This document shows positions 7,090 through 14,819 of a stretch of 18,930 bases of DNA, piece by piece. Made by a program: the position numbers and the translations under genes. Within the stretch, counting starts at the first letter, position 1. Every line of letters starts with the position of its first letter. The stretch lies in the NCBI RefSeq assembly GCF_937997535.1, contig NZ_CALKTT010000011.1, positions 1 through 18,930 on the forward strand, in the 5' to 3' direction. Under the pieces are notes generated by a model. It had not been told where the DNA came from. It did no database searches and saw nothing but the letters and a program-made list of their open reading frames with translations. The stretch comes from an uncultured Campylobacter sp. GTDB lineage: Bacteria > Campylobacterota > Campylobacteria > Campylobacterales > Campylobacteraceae.

Positions 7090-8636
7090 TTTTTTATCCA
7101 CTCCATTATGGCGTTTTTGATCTCGTTTTGCTCCACGACGCTGGAGTGTACCTGCGGCGCGCTAAAAAGGCGCGAGATCTGCGGCGGAATGTCGCTGCGA
7201 AATTCCTTCGAAAGCGCGATCATATCGGCTCGCTCGTCCTCGCAAGCCCTGCCTTTAATCGCGCCGATCATCGACGGCGTAAATTTAATCCACTTCGCGG
7301 TCGAGATGACGAGATTTAGGCGGCTTTCGTCAAGCAGCTTAAAGCAGGTCGCCGTGTGCGGGTCGATCAGCACGCCGCGGCTGCTTTCTTGCTTGATAAA
7401 CTTAGCGCACTGCGCATCGTCGCAAAAATCCGCCTCGAAGACCTCGCGCAGCTTCGCAAGCTCGCTCGCGCTAAGCTGATAAAATTTATCTCGCGCCAGG
7501 CTTTGCATCAGCTCGCTCGTGCGCGTATCGCCGAACATATCGCTAAGCAGCCGCTCGACGTTGGAGCTAACTAAAATATCCATCGCAGGGCTGATCGTGC
7601 GGATGAGCTCGCGCCCGCGCAGATCGTAGATCCCGCTCGTAAAAAGCTCGGTTAGGATATTGTTCGCGTTTGAAGCGATCTTGATTTTACCGATCTTTGC
7701 GCCCATTTTTTTGGCGAAATACGCTCCCAGCGCGTTGCCGAAATTTCCGCTAGGCACTATGACGTCGAAGCTGTTAAATTTAGAGCCCTGTTTTGCGCTC
7801 TGCACGCTATTTGCGCCCGCCGCGTCAAAATTTTTACCGCACGCCTGGCACTGATCGCTTTGCTTTAAATTTTGCTCGGGGCTCAATACGCCGTGCTTTG
7901 AGAAATAGATACTAGCGTAGAGGTAGTAGATGATTTGAAATAAAATCCTGCCGAAATTTACCGAGTTTGCGGCGCTTAAATTTAAATTCGCCCGCGCGAG
8001 TTCGTTTTTGAAATCATCATCAGCTAGCAGCGATTTTAGCGCGCGTTGCGTATCGTCGAAGTTGCCGCGCACGCCTAAAATTTTAAGATTTGCCGCGCTT
8101 TGTTTTACCATCTGCTGGCGCTGTATCTCGCTCGTGCCGCCCTGTGGGTAGAGGCAGACCGCTTTGATGTTTTCGTCGTCCGCAAATGCCTCCAGCGTCG
8201 CAGGCCCCGTGTCGCCGCTCGTGGCGCACATTATTAAAAATTTTTCATTCCTGGATTTTGCGATGTTTTTTAAAAGCGCGCCGAAGGGCTGCAGCGCCAT
8301 ATCCTTAAACGCGAGCGTCGGACCGTGGTAAAGCTCCAAAATATAGGCGTTTTCGCTTAGTTTTTTGATCTGGACGGGGCAGGCTGGGTTTTCAAATTTA
8401 TCGTAGCGCCCAAGCGCGCTCTCAAAGACCTCGCTGCTTACGTCAAAATCGAAGCTCTCGATGATTTTAAGCGCGATCTGTTTGTAGCTCAGATCCTCGC
8501 ACTGCTTTAAAAAATCCTCGCTTAAAAGCGGCAGCCGCTCGGGGCTGAAAAGCCCGCCGCCGCGCGCGCTCGGATTTAGCAGCGCGTAGCTAAGATCTGC
8601 TTTTTGCGAAAAATCTCTCGTTGAAACCAGTTTCAT
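7086..8636 (-). CDS. thrC: ThrC, threonine synthase with Cys-containing insertion
   Basis: This PLP enzyme converts O-phosphohomoserine to threonine. The PLP lysine is Lys111 in GPTLAFKDMALQPFG. The substrate/phosphate loop CATSGDTGPATLEAF (137-151) and VIVPSGNFGNALGAYFAKKMG (from 292) are conserved. At 516 residues it is longer than usual, because residues about 247-288 form an insertion just before VIVPSGNFG. The insertion contains a CQACGKNF motif (Cys263, Cys266). The ATG has AAAGGA 6 bases upstream. It overlaps kdsB by four bases. A 125-bp spacer with an 8-bp palindrome GCCTAGGC lies between it and argB. Confidence 0.96.
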   Translation of the reverse strand: MKLVSTRDFSQKADLSYALLNPSARGGGLFSPERLPLLSEDFLKQCEDLSYKQIALKIIESFDFDVSSEVFESALGRYDKFENPACPVQIKKLSENAYILELYHGPTLAFKDMALQPFGALLKNIAKSRNEKFLIMCATSGDTGPATLEAFADDENIKAVCLYPQGGTSEIQRQQMVKQSAANLKILGVRGNFDDTQRALKSLLADDDFKNELARANLNLSAANSVNFGRILFQIIYYLYASIYFSKHGVLSPEQNLKQSDQCQACGKNFDAAGANSVQSAKQGSKFNSFDVIVPSGNFGNALGAYFAKKMGAKIGKIKIASNANNILTELFTSGIYDLRGRELIRTISPAMDILVSSNVERLLSDMFGDTRTSELMQSLARDKFYQLSASELAKLREVFEADFCDDAQCAKFIKQESSRGVLIDPHTATCFKLLDESRLNLVISTAKWIKFTPSMIGAIKGRACEDERADMIALSKEFRSDIPPQISRLFSAPQVHSSVVEQNEIKNAIMEWIKK

Positions 8637-8761
8637 CTTTTTCCTTTTTAAAATTTTAAAATTTACGCCCGCCTAGGCGCTTTAAATTTGATCGCTTAGA
8701 CTGCTTGCGCGGACTTGCTTGCGGCATTGCGGTTTTAAGCCTGCCGTCTCCGCGCTCGCGT

Positions 8762-9619
8762 CTAAATTTCTTCCTTTATCAAACTTCCTATGCCGCCGTC
8801 CGTGAAAAGCTCAAGCAGGATCGAGTGCGGAATTTTGCCGTTGATGATATGCGCGGCATTTGCGCCGTTTCGCACGCATTGCAGGCACGCATCGACCTTT
8901 GGGATCATGCCGCCTGCGATCGTGCCGTCCTTTTTAAGCTTCGAAATGAGCGCGGCATCGAGTTTGCTGATTAAATTTCCCTCTTTATCAAGCACGCCGT
9001 CAATGTCGCTTAAAAATATCGCCTTGCTCGCTTTTAGCGCGGCTGCGATCCTGCTGGCGCAGAGATCGGCGTTGATATTAAAGCTCACGTTTTCGTCCGC
9101 CTCGCCGCCCGCAAGCGGGGCGATCACCGGCAGATAGTCCTTTTGTAGCAGGTCATTTATCAGCTTGGTGTTTACCTCGGTGATCTCGCCTACGAAGCCG
9201 TATTTTTTCTCATCGAGGAATTTTGCCCTCAAAAGCCCGCCGTCCTTGCCGCTGATGCCGATCGCGGGCGCGCCGTTTTGGTTCAAAAGCGCCGTGATCT
9301 CTTTATTTACCGCGCCGCTTAGCACCATCTCGGTAATTTCGATCGCGTCTTTATTCGTTACGCGAAGACCGTCCTTAAACTCGCTCTGCACGCCGATCTT
9401 ATCCAGGGTCTGATTGATCTTTTTGCCGCCGCCGTGCACGACGATGATCTTGATGCCGACCATATGCAAAAGCACGATATCGCGGGCAAAATCAAGCTTG
9501 AGCGCATCGTCGGTTTGCGCCGCGCCGCCGTATTTGACGACGAAAATTTTATCTCTAAATTTACGGATATAGGGCAGCGCGGAGATGATGACTTCAGCGG
9601 TTTTGCTCTTTTTTATCAT
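8762..9619 (-). CDS. argB: ArgB, acetylglutamate kinase
   Basis: ArgB phosphorylates N-acetylglutamate with ATP, the second step of arginine synthesis. The 285-residue protein has the amino-acid-kinase fold motifs FVVKYGGAAQ, VVHGGGKKIN, LGSGAVNK-type segment (VLSGAVNKEI), FNINADLCASRIAAAL and FLSDIDGVLD with GTIAGGMIPKVDAC near the end. Length is normal. AAAGGA lies 6 bases before the ATG, and only 18 bp separate it from the lpxK stop, so co-transcription is likely. In C. jejuni argB is elsewhere, so its position between lpxK and thrC is a lineage-specific rearrangement as far as I can recall. Confidence 0.97.
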   Translation of the reverse strand: MIKKSKTAEVIISALPYIRKFRDKIFVVKYGGAAQTDDALKLDFARDIVLLHMVGIKIIVVHGGGKKINQTLDKIGVQSEFKDGLRVTNKDAIEITEMVLSGAVNKEITALLNQNGAPAIGISGKDGGLLRAKFLDEKKYGFVGEITEVNTKLINDLLQKDYLPVIAPLAGGEADENVSFNINADLCASRIAAALKASKAIFLSDIDGVLDKEGNLISKLDAALISKLKKDGTIAGGMIPKVDACLQCVRNGANAAHIINGKIPHSILLELFTDGGIGSLIKEEI

Positions 9620-9637
9620 AAAATTCCTTTAAAAACC

Positions 9638-10717
9638 TTATTTTATCATAGCTTGGTTTATGTAGTTTTGAATTTCGCGGATAAAGTTTTCGCTTAGCTT
9701 TAAATTTAGCAAAATCACCGAAATTTCCGCGCCCAAATCCCTTAATTTCACGTAATCTTTCGCCGTGCAAAGGATATGCTCCGCATCCTCGCGCCTTAGC
9801 AGCTCTAAAATCTGCTCTTTTTTGAAATCATAATGATCGGGGAAAAATGCGTGGGCTTTTGCGAGCGGCAAAAACTCTTGCAAGCGCCAAGGTTTGGCGA
9901 TAGCGCTGATTAAGATCGTGCGGGATCTCTCAAAACCCGCCTCTTTGGAGTTTGAAATTTTATCCTCGGTAGGGTTTAAATTTGAAATTTTATCTGCGGC
10001 AGAATTTAAATTTAAATTCGAAATTTTATCCGCAGCGGAATTTGAAATTTTATCCGTGCCGTTTAGCGCGCCTTGCAGATCCGCCGCCGAAACAATTTTA
10101 AACTCCTGCGAGATGTCGCTCGGAGAGGGTATGAAATCCGCAAATTTATAAAAAAACGGCGGGGAGCGATACGCGGCGAAGGGCAGGCAAAAGGGCAGCT
10201 TTGGCGCGCTTTGAGGGCGTAGCAAGATATCAAATTTAGAGATATTAAATTTAGAAAATCCGTCGTCCAAGATCACGAGCTCAAAGCCGAGAGTTTGCGC
10301 GCGCAATATCCCTGCGGCGCGATCTTCGCTGACGATCACGTTCGCGCCGCGTAAAAACAGCGCGTATTCCATCGCCTCGTCTCCGCTTTGCCGCACGTCG
10401 CAAAGTACCCGTCCGCCGAGCGCTACTTCGAGCAAGCCTCTGCTTTTGCGCCCGTATCCGCGAAGGATGATGCAGGTTTTAAACTCCCCGTTAAATTCTT
10501 TAAAAAGCGCCCGCACCAGCGGGGTTTTACCGCTACCGCCGAGGGTTAAATTTCCAACGCTGATTATCGGAATTTTAAATTTCTGCGGCTTAGCAAAGAG
10601 CCTTTTTAGACAGACGATCAGCGTATAAAGTAGCGAAAGAGGCGCTAAAATCACTCCTAGCGCAAGCCACGCGGGGCTCGGGTCGTATAGGTTTCGCTCG
10701 ATTAGGAGTTTAAACAC
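9638..10717 (-). CDS. lpxK: LpxK, lipid A 4'-kinase with repeat insertion
   Basis: LpxK phosphorylates the 4' position of tetra-acyl disaccharide 1-phosphate in lipid A synthesis at the inner membrane. An N-terminal hydrophobic helix (about 17-37) is followed by the Walker A segment VGNLTLGGSGKTP (54-66), then RGYGRKSRG, SGDEAMEYAL, VIVSEDRAAGI and LDDGFSKF, and late SAIAKPWRLQEFLP and DHYDF. At 359 residues it is about 50 longer than the C. jejuni protein because of a repetitive segment at about 212-262 (ADKISNLN-like units). Translation starts at GTG (10717), inside the end of the DegT-like gene (8-bp overlap), with only a weak ribosome binding site, suggesting coupling. The last residues MIK are followed 18 bp later by argB. 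Confidence 0.95.
   Translation of the reverse strand: MFKLLIERNLYDPSPAWLALGVILAPLSLLYTLIVCLKRLFAKPQKFKIPIISVGNLTLGGSGKTPLVRALFKEFNGEFKTCIILRGYGRKSRGLLEVALGGRVLCDVRQSGDEAMEYALFLRGANVIVSEDRAAGILRAQTLGFELVILDDGFSKFNISKFDILLRPQSAPKLPFCLPFAAYRSPPFFYKFADFIPSPSDISQEFKIVSAADLQGALNGTDKISNSAADKISNLNLNSAADKISNLNPTEDKISNSKEAGFERSRTILISAIAKPWRLQEFLPLAKAHAFFPDHYDFKKEQILELLRREDAEHILCTAKDYVKLRDLGAEISVILLNLKLSENFIREIQNYINQAMIK
9954..10054. repeat. Repeated GAAATTTTATC word in lpxK
   Basis: The plus strand has four exact copies of GAAATTTTATC starting at 9954, 9984, 10020 and 10044. The spacings are 30, 36 and 24, all multiples of six, so the frame is kept. On the coding strand each copy encodes DKIS, giving TDKISNS, ADKISNLN, ADKISNLN, EDKISNS. 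This is the LpxK-specific low-complexity insertion. Confidence 0.85.
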
Positions 10718-11846
10718 GATTTTGCGCTATCTCTTTGATCTGCTCGCAGATGTAGCTCACATCGTCGTCGCTAAGCGCCGTGTAGATCGGCAAGGATAAA
10801 ATTTGCTGATAGTTTTTAAGCGCATTTGGGAAATCATTGACCTTGTAATTATATTTGCTTTTGTAGTAGCTTAGCAGATGCACCGGCACATAGTGCAGCG
10901 AAACGCTCACTCCGCGCGAGATCAGCGCCTTGGCGAAATCATCGCGGTTTTTGTCGATCTTTACGATGAATTGAGTATAGATATGCTCCTCGCTGTCGCT
11001 TGGAAGCGTCACGTGAGGGCAGTTTGCGAGCTGCTCGCGATACGCTGCGGCGATCTGCTTGCGGCGCTTTATAAAGGCGTCGGTTTTTTCAAACTGAGCG
11101 ATGGCGTAGGCGGAATTTATGGCGTCAAGATCGTATTTTTGACCGATACGATCGACGTCGTAGGTAAAGGACATATTGCCGTCTTTGTAAAAGGCGTCTC
11201 CCACGATGCCGCCGTTTCTTAAAATTTGCGCGGCGCTTGCTATCTCATCGTCGTTCGTAACGAAAAAGCCCGCCGTAGAGATCGCGTCTTGCGCTTGAGG
11301 ATTGATCTGAAAGCACGATATGAGCGAGCTTTTAAGCGCTCCGATTTTTGCGCCTTTATAGGTAGCGCCCATAGCGCGGCACGCATCGTCTATAAGGATG
11401 ATATTTTCGCTTTTGGCGACCTCGCTGATGGCGCCTATATCTGCAGCAAGCCCCGCGATGTGCGAGATGAAAGCGCATTTTAGTTTCTTGTGGCGGTTTT
11501 GATCTATCGTGCGAGCAAGGCTTTCGCTCGTGATGTTAAAGCTTATCGGATCGATATCTACGAAAACGGGCTCTGCGTCGAAGTGGCGGATCACTTCGGC
11601 GACGTTTGGGAATGAATTTACGGAGCATAAAATTTTATCTCCGCGCTTAATATCCATCGCACAAAGCGCCAGATGCAGCGCCGTCGTGCCGCTCGTAGTC
11701 GATACGGCATGCTTTACGCCGAAGTATTTACAAATATCCTCTTCAAAAATTTCGCTATATCTTATATCGCTGTTGTAGAGGGCGCTTTTAATTAAATCTT
11801 CCTCTTTTTTATCGATTTGAGCCTTATAAAACGGTATCTCTTTCAT
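10710..11846 (-). CDS. DegT/DnrJ/EryC1/StrS-fold protein lacking the PLP lysine
   Basis: The 378-residue protein has the whole sugar-aminotransferase fold: IPFYKAQID at the start, TSGTTALHLAL (51-61), the cofactor-region Asp154 in LIDDACRAMGATYKG, FVTNDDEI (195-202), ILRNGGI, and the C-terminal substrate segments SLHYVPVHLLSYYKS and ILSLPIYTALSDDDV. Normally a lysine in a SFHxxKxxxxGEGG motif binds PLP. Here the aligned segment is CFQINPQAQDAISTAG (178-193), with Ala at the lysine place and no GEGG. A standard transaminase reaction is therefore unlikely. ColD-type dehydratases of this family also lack the lysine but have His. The gene sits between nadE and lpxK with a strong AAGGAG site overlapping the nadE stop. 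It has few AAATTT words (4 in 1.1 kb), unlike its neighbours. A role in surface sugar synthesis is only an inference from the family and lpxK/kdsB. Confidence 0.85.
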   Translation of the reverse strand: MKEIPFYKAQIDKKEEDLIKSALYNSDIRYSEIFEEDICKYFGVKHAVSTTSGTTALHLALCAMDIKRGDKILCSVNSFPNVAEVIRHFDAEPVFVDIDPISFNITSESLARTIDQNRHKKLKCAFISHIAGLAADIGAISEVAKSENIILIDDACRAMGATYKGAKIGALKSSLISCFQINPQAQDAISTAGFFVTNDDEIASAAQILRNGGIVGDAFYKDGNMSFTYDVDRIGQKYDLDAINSAYAIAQFEKTDAFIKRRKQIAAAYREQLANCPHVTLPSDSEEHIYTQFIVKIDKNRDDFAKALISRGVSVSLHYVPVHLLSYYKSKYNYKVNDFPNALKNYQQILSLPIYTALSDDDVSYICEQIKEIAQNRV

Positions 11847-11855
11847 AATCTCTCC

Positions 11856-12659
11856 TTAGTGTGCGGGCTCTATGCGGGCGACCGCGGGCGCGCGAAGCTT
11901 AAAATTATTTTTAAGAATTCTACGGATGATAAATTTCACCAGCTCTTGATTGTGGCGCGAGTTTTGCAGATATTTTAGATCGTTTGCGTTTATTCGCTCG
12001 CCTGAGCGAAATTTCGTCCGCAGCGTTTCGTGCGAAAAAATATCTTTTAGCACGCTATCTAGGATTTCGTAGTCGTATCCGAGATCCTTTTCGTCGCTTT
12101 GATTTTCCCATAGATCGGCGCTGGGAGCTTTTTTTATGATCGCATCGTCTATGCATAAAATTTTTGCGAATTTAAACAGATCGGTTTTGAAAATTTCGCC
12201 GATCGGATTAAACGCGCAGGCCATATCGCCGTAGATCGTGCCGTAGCCGAGCATCCGCTCGCTAAGATTGCTCGTGCCTACGACTACGCCGCGTTTTTGC
12301 GCGCTGTAATCATAAAGCAAGCTCATGCGTATTCGCGCGGCGAAATTTCCGATGCGAAGCGGGCTTGCGCCCGGATTTAAGGCGATAAAGCTCTCTATAA
12401 ACGGCGCTATCTCTTTGATCTCGTAGGGGATATTAAAGGATTCGCAGTGAAAGATCGCATCGGCCATATTTTCTAAATTTGAATTACCGCTAGGCAGGAT
12501 AAGTCCGTAAGTGGGGATCTCCGTAAGAGCGCAAAGTGCGGAAACCACGGCGCTGTCAAGACCCCCGCTTATACCTACGACGAAGGCATCTGCGCCCGCC
12601 TCATCGAGTTTGGCGGATAAAAAATCGGTCAGTTGCGGCAATAAGTCGTCCAAAAGCAT
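11856..12659 (-). CDS. nadE: NadE, ammonia-dependent NAD synthetase
   Basis: NadE amidates nicotinic acid adenine dinucleotide to NAD using ATP and ammonia. The PP-loop motif is SGGLDS (31-36) in VVGISGGLDSAVVSAL; further signatures are GTSNLSERMLGYGTIYGDMA and KKAPSADLWENQSDEKDLGYDY. There is no glutaminase (nitrilase) domain, so it is the short ammonia-dependent form, 267 residues. It is the first gene of the minus-strand cluster; the next gene starts 9 bp after its stop. AAGG lies upstream of the ATG. Its start is divergent from the hydrolase gene at 12751. Confidence 0.97.
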   Translation of the reverse strand: MLLDDLLPQLTDFLSAKLDEAGADAFVVGISGGLDSAVVSALCALTEIPTYGLILPSGNSNLENMADAIFHCESFNIPYEIKEIAPFIESFIALNPGASPLRIGNFAARIRMSLLYDYSAQKRGVVVGTSNLSERMLGYGTIYGDMACAFNPIGEIFKTDLFKFAKILCIDDAIIKKAPSADLWENQSDEKDLGYDYEILDSVLKDIFSHETLRTKFRSGERINANDLKYLQNSRHNQELVKFIIRRILKNNFKLRAPAVARIEPAH

Positions 12660-12750
12660 TTAGCTAACCTTAAAATTTTATATTAACTTTGAAATTTTAG
12701 CTATTTTTGGCTAAATTACGGCTTTAATATAAGCTTAAAAGGAGATTTTG
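12660..12750. promoter_or_regulatory. Divergent promoter region between nadE and the hydrolase
   Basis: This 91-bp AT-rich gap must drive both directions. On the minus strand TATAAA at 12682-12677 is a possible -10 for the nadE cluster, leaving a very short leader. On the plus strand TAATAT at 12725-12730 is a possible -10. GGAG (12741-12744) is the ribosome binding site of the hydrolase gene. Recognisable -35 boxes are not seen, as is usual in Campylobacter. Confidence 0.4.
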
Positions 12751-13350
12751 ATGCAAATTTTAAAAAGAGCTTTCGGCGAATACGTAACGAATTGCTACAT
12801 CGTAAAGGGCGAGCAGGGCGATCTGGTGATTGATCCGGGGCAGGGCAGCTTTGATTGGGTTATGCAAAATACGGGAAAGATCGCGGCGGTTTTGAATACG
12901 CACGGGCACTACGATCACGTTTATGACGACGCGAAGCTGCAAAGGATGGGCGCTAAAATTTATATCCACGAGGAGGACGCCTTTATGCTGCGGACCGATC
13001 CTTTTGAGACGATGCCGGAATCCATAGAGGCGGACGTGCTCATAAAAGGGCAGGAGCAAAGCCTTGAAATAGCAGGCTTTAACGTTAAATTTAGTCTCTT
13101 TGCAGGACACACGCCGGGCAGCTGTATGATAGAAGTAGGCGGCGTGATCTTTAGCGGCGACGTCATATTTAAAGGCTCTATTGGCAGATGGGATTTTCCG
13201 TTTTCAAGCGGCGCGCAGATGAGAGAGTCTCTGCATAAAATTTTGCAGATAGAGGGCGATTTTACACTCTATCCGGGACACGGCCCAAATACGAGCCTAG
13301 CGGCCGAGAGGCAAAATTTAAAATATTTTTTGCAATTTTTTGAGCGGTGA
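12751..13350 (+). CDS. Metallo-beta-lactamase-fold hydrolase (glyoxalase II-like, YcbL type)
   Basis: A 199-residue single-domain hydrolase. Zinc ligands are visible: THGHYDH (His51, His53, Asp55, His56), AGHTPGS (His120), SGDVIF (Asp137) and PGHGPNT (His177), with GSIGRWDFP following the fifth motif. This is the short glyoxalase II/YcbL-like form without the glutathione-binding C-terminal domain; the substrate may be a thioester or other hydrolysable metabolite. I use the ATG at 12751 because GGAG lies 6 bases before it; the in-frame TTG at 12748 would be too close. C. jejuni has a similar gene next to nadE, also in opposite orientation. Confidence 0.92.
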   Translation: MQILKRAFGEYVTNCYIVKGEQGDLVIDPGQGSFDWVMQNTGKIAAVLNTHGHYDHVYDDAKLQRMGAKIYIHEEDAFMLRTDPFETMPESIEADVLIKGQEQSLEIAGFNVKFSLFAGHTPGSCMIEVGGVIFSGDVIFKGSIGRWDFPFSSGAQMRESLHKILQIEGDFTLYPGHGPNTSLAAERQNLKYFLQFFER

Positions 13351-13818
13351 TCGTTTAAATTTAACTGCGCTTAGTCGCACAATAAGCGGTGAAGCGGTGT
13401 AAAGCCGGTCGGCGTTTGAGATTTATACCGCTTTGCTCGTGGGCGTTAGAATTTATGCCGCTTTGCTCGCATTGCAGGCGCCGAAATTTACCGCTTTATT
13501 TGCCGCTGCGGGCGTTAAATTTTGCGCTGCGTTCGCACGATGCCTGCACCAGCATGCGCTGCGCAGATAAAATTTTAAAATTTACCGCCGCTTGATTAAA
13601 TTTAGCTAAATTCCGCGCCGCCGCGCGTACAAGACGTAAAACATAATGCACGAGGCGAAATTAAAATTTCGCGCCGCCGTACCGACCCTAGCCGCTACAA
13701 TGCGATCTAATCCGACTTGAGCCCGCTAAATTTAGCTAAATTTCACATCCCGCCGAATGCAAAATTTTCCCCGCGAGTCGATAAATTCAGTAAATTTTAC
13801 GCGTTTTAAAGGCGCGCA
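13351..13818. other. 468-bp spacer with degenerate repeats, no gene
   Basis: The stretch lies between two convergent genes (hydrolase and cmoB). No family-like protein and no strong ribosome binding site is seen; a 68-codon open frame at 13389-13595 looks accidental. Many AAATTT and TAAATTTAGC words are present, and a short imperfect tandem repeat lies at 13421-13518. No clear terminator was found. Confidence 0.6.
13421..13518. repeat. Degenerate tandem repeat, units of about 30-35 bp
   Basis: ATTTATACCGCTTTGCTCG at 13421 is repeated with one change at 13451 (ATTTATGCCGCTTTGCTCG), and a weaker copy (ATTTACCGCTTTATTTG) follows at 13486. Each unit is followed by GGCG(C/T)-containing spacer sequence. 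Confidence 0.6.
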
Positions 13819-14712
13819 TCACGCCCGAAGCCGCACGTAGATACGCCTCGGGGCGGGGTAGCCCTCGATCGTGCGCGAGCTGTCGAGCGGGTCTAGGAAA
13901 TTCTCCAAGCTCTGCCCGTCGATCCACTCCGTTTTGCGCTGCTCGCTAGCATCTGTGGGCTTTTGAGCCAAAATTTCAAAATCTCTAAATTTCGCCCGCT
14001 CGCACCAATTCTGTAGCGCGCCGACGGTCGGGACGAAGTAGATATTTGAAATTTTCGAGTAGCTGTTTTTCGGACACAGCGCGAAATAGCCCGCCCCCTC
14101 GATATACATCGTGTCTAAAAACACCTCGCCGCCCGCATTTAGCGAGGCTCGCAGATCTTTTAGCATCTTTACTGGGTCGCTGCGGTGGTAGATGACGCCG
14201 AGGCAGAAGATCGTGTCGAATTTATGCTCGTAAAAAGGCAGATGCTCTACGCCCAAAAGCTCGAATTTCGCGCCGCTGCGGAGGAATTTTTCGATGAAGC
14301 GAAACTGCAGATAAAATAGCGCGCTCGGGTCAAACCCCACAAGCCGCGCAGGCGCTAGCTCGCCCATACGAAACATATAGTAGCCGTTGTTGCAGCCCAC
14401 GTCGGCGACGGTTTTGCCGCTCAGATTTAAAAATGGCCGCAGCAGGTTAAATTTAACGAAGCTTCGCCACTCGGCGTCGATAAAAAGATCATTCAGCGCG
14501 AAAGGCCCCTTGCGCCACGGCTTTAGCGCTCGCGCGATGCGCAAAATTTCATTCTCTTGCTCCGCGCTTGCGTTAAAGCTTGCCCGCACGACGTCGCCGC
14601 ACTCGCAGCTGCACTCGCCTATTTGCAGCGCCTCGATCGCGCTTAAAATTTCGCGGTTTTGCCCGCTTTGCAGCTTTTTAAAGTTCTCGTCTCTGATTTT
14701 TTGCAGATCCAT
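13819..14712 (-). CDS. cmoB: CmoB, tRNA U34 carboxymethyltransferase
   Basis: CmoB transfers the carboxymethyl group of carboxy-SAM to 5-hydroxyuridine at position 34 of tRNAs, giving cmo5U, which widens wobble decoding. The 297-residue protein has LKPWRKGPFAL (68-78), the Rossmann motif VADVGCNNGYYMFRM, FCLGVIYHRSDPVKMLKDL, and the C-terminal signature TDASEQRKTEWIDGQSLENF followed by LDPLDSS and TIEGYPAPRRIYV. The length is typical of the short epsilonproteobacterial form. The start ATG has a poor ribosome binding site (GGATT) but a good extended -10 just upstream. It is divergent from the transglutaminase-like gene at 14820. Its pathway partner CmoA is at the left end of the window. Confidence 0.96.
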   Translation of the reverse strand: MDLQKIRDENFKKLQSGQNREILSAIEALQIGECSCECGDVVRASFNASAEQENEILRIARALKPWRKGPFALNDLFIDAEWRSFVKFNLLRPFLNLSGKTVADVGCNNGYYMFRMGELAPARLVGFDPSALFYLQFRFIEKFLRSGAKFELLGVEHLPFYEHKFDTIFCLGVIYHRSDPVKMLKDLRASLNAGGEVFLDTMYIEGAGYFALCPKNSYSKISNIYFVPTVGALQNWCERAKFRDFEILAQKPTDASEQRKTEWIDGQSLENFLDPLDSSRTIEGYPAPRRIYVRLRA

Positions 14713-14742
14713 TTTTAATCCTAAAATTTCAAATTTAGCGCT

Positions 14743-14748
14743 ATTTTA
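14743..14748 (-). promoter_or_regulatory. Extended -10 element of the cmoB promoter
   Basis: On the minus strand the sequence reads ATGTTAAAATAGC, that is TG-N-TAAAAT, an extended -10 for the main sigma factor. It lies about 30 bases before the cmoB ATG. A perfect 12-bp palindrome ATAAAATTTTAT (14751-14762) sits immediately upstream. Confidence 0.5.
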
Positions 14749-14783
14749 ACATAAAATTTTATCCATTTTAAGGCGCAAAGAGA

Positions 14784-14789
14784 TAAAAT
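14784..14789 (+). promoter_or_regulatory. Possible -10 for the first transglutaminase-like gene
   Basis: TAAAAT in AGATAAAATCG lies 30 bases before the ATG at 14820. The ribosome binding site AAAGGAG (14807-14813) follows with 6-base spacing. No clear -35 is seen. Confidence 0.4.
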
Positions 14790-14819
14790 CGACTTGCAAT
14801 TCAAGCAAAGGAGCAAAAA

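Noticed and set aside
8670..8690. GCCTAGGC palindrome between argB and thrC as a terminator
   Set aside because: Short, not followed by a T run on the minus strand, and within a probable operon.
12748..12750. TTG as start of the hydrolase
   Set aside because: Only 3 bases from GGAG; the next codon ATG has proper spacing.
13389..13595. Small plus-strand frame of 68 codons
   Set aside because: It is built from the degenerate repeats of the spacer and has Arg/Cys/Leu-rich composition; AAGCGGT before it is not a convincing ribosome binding site.
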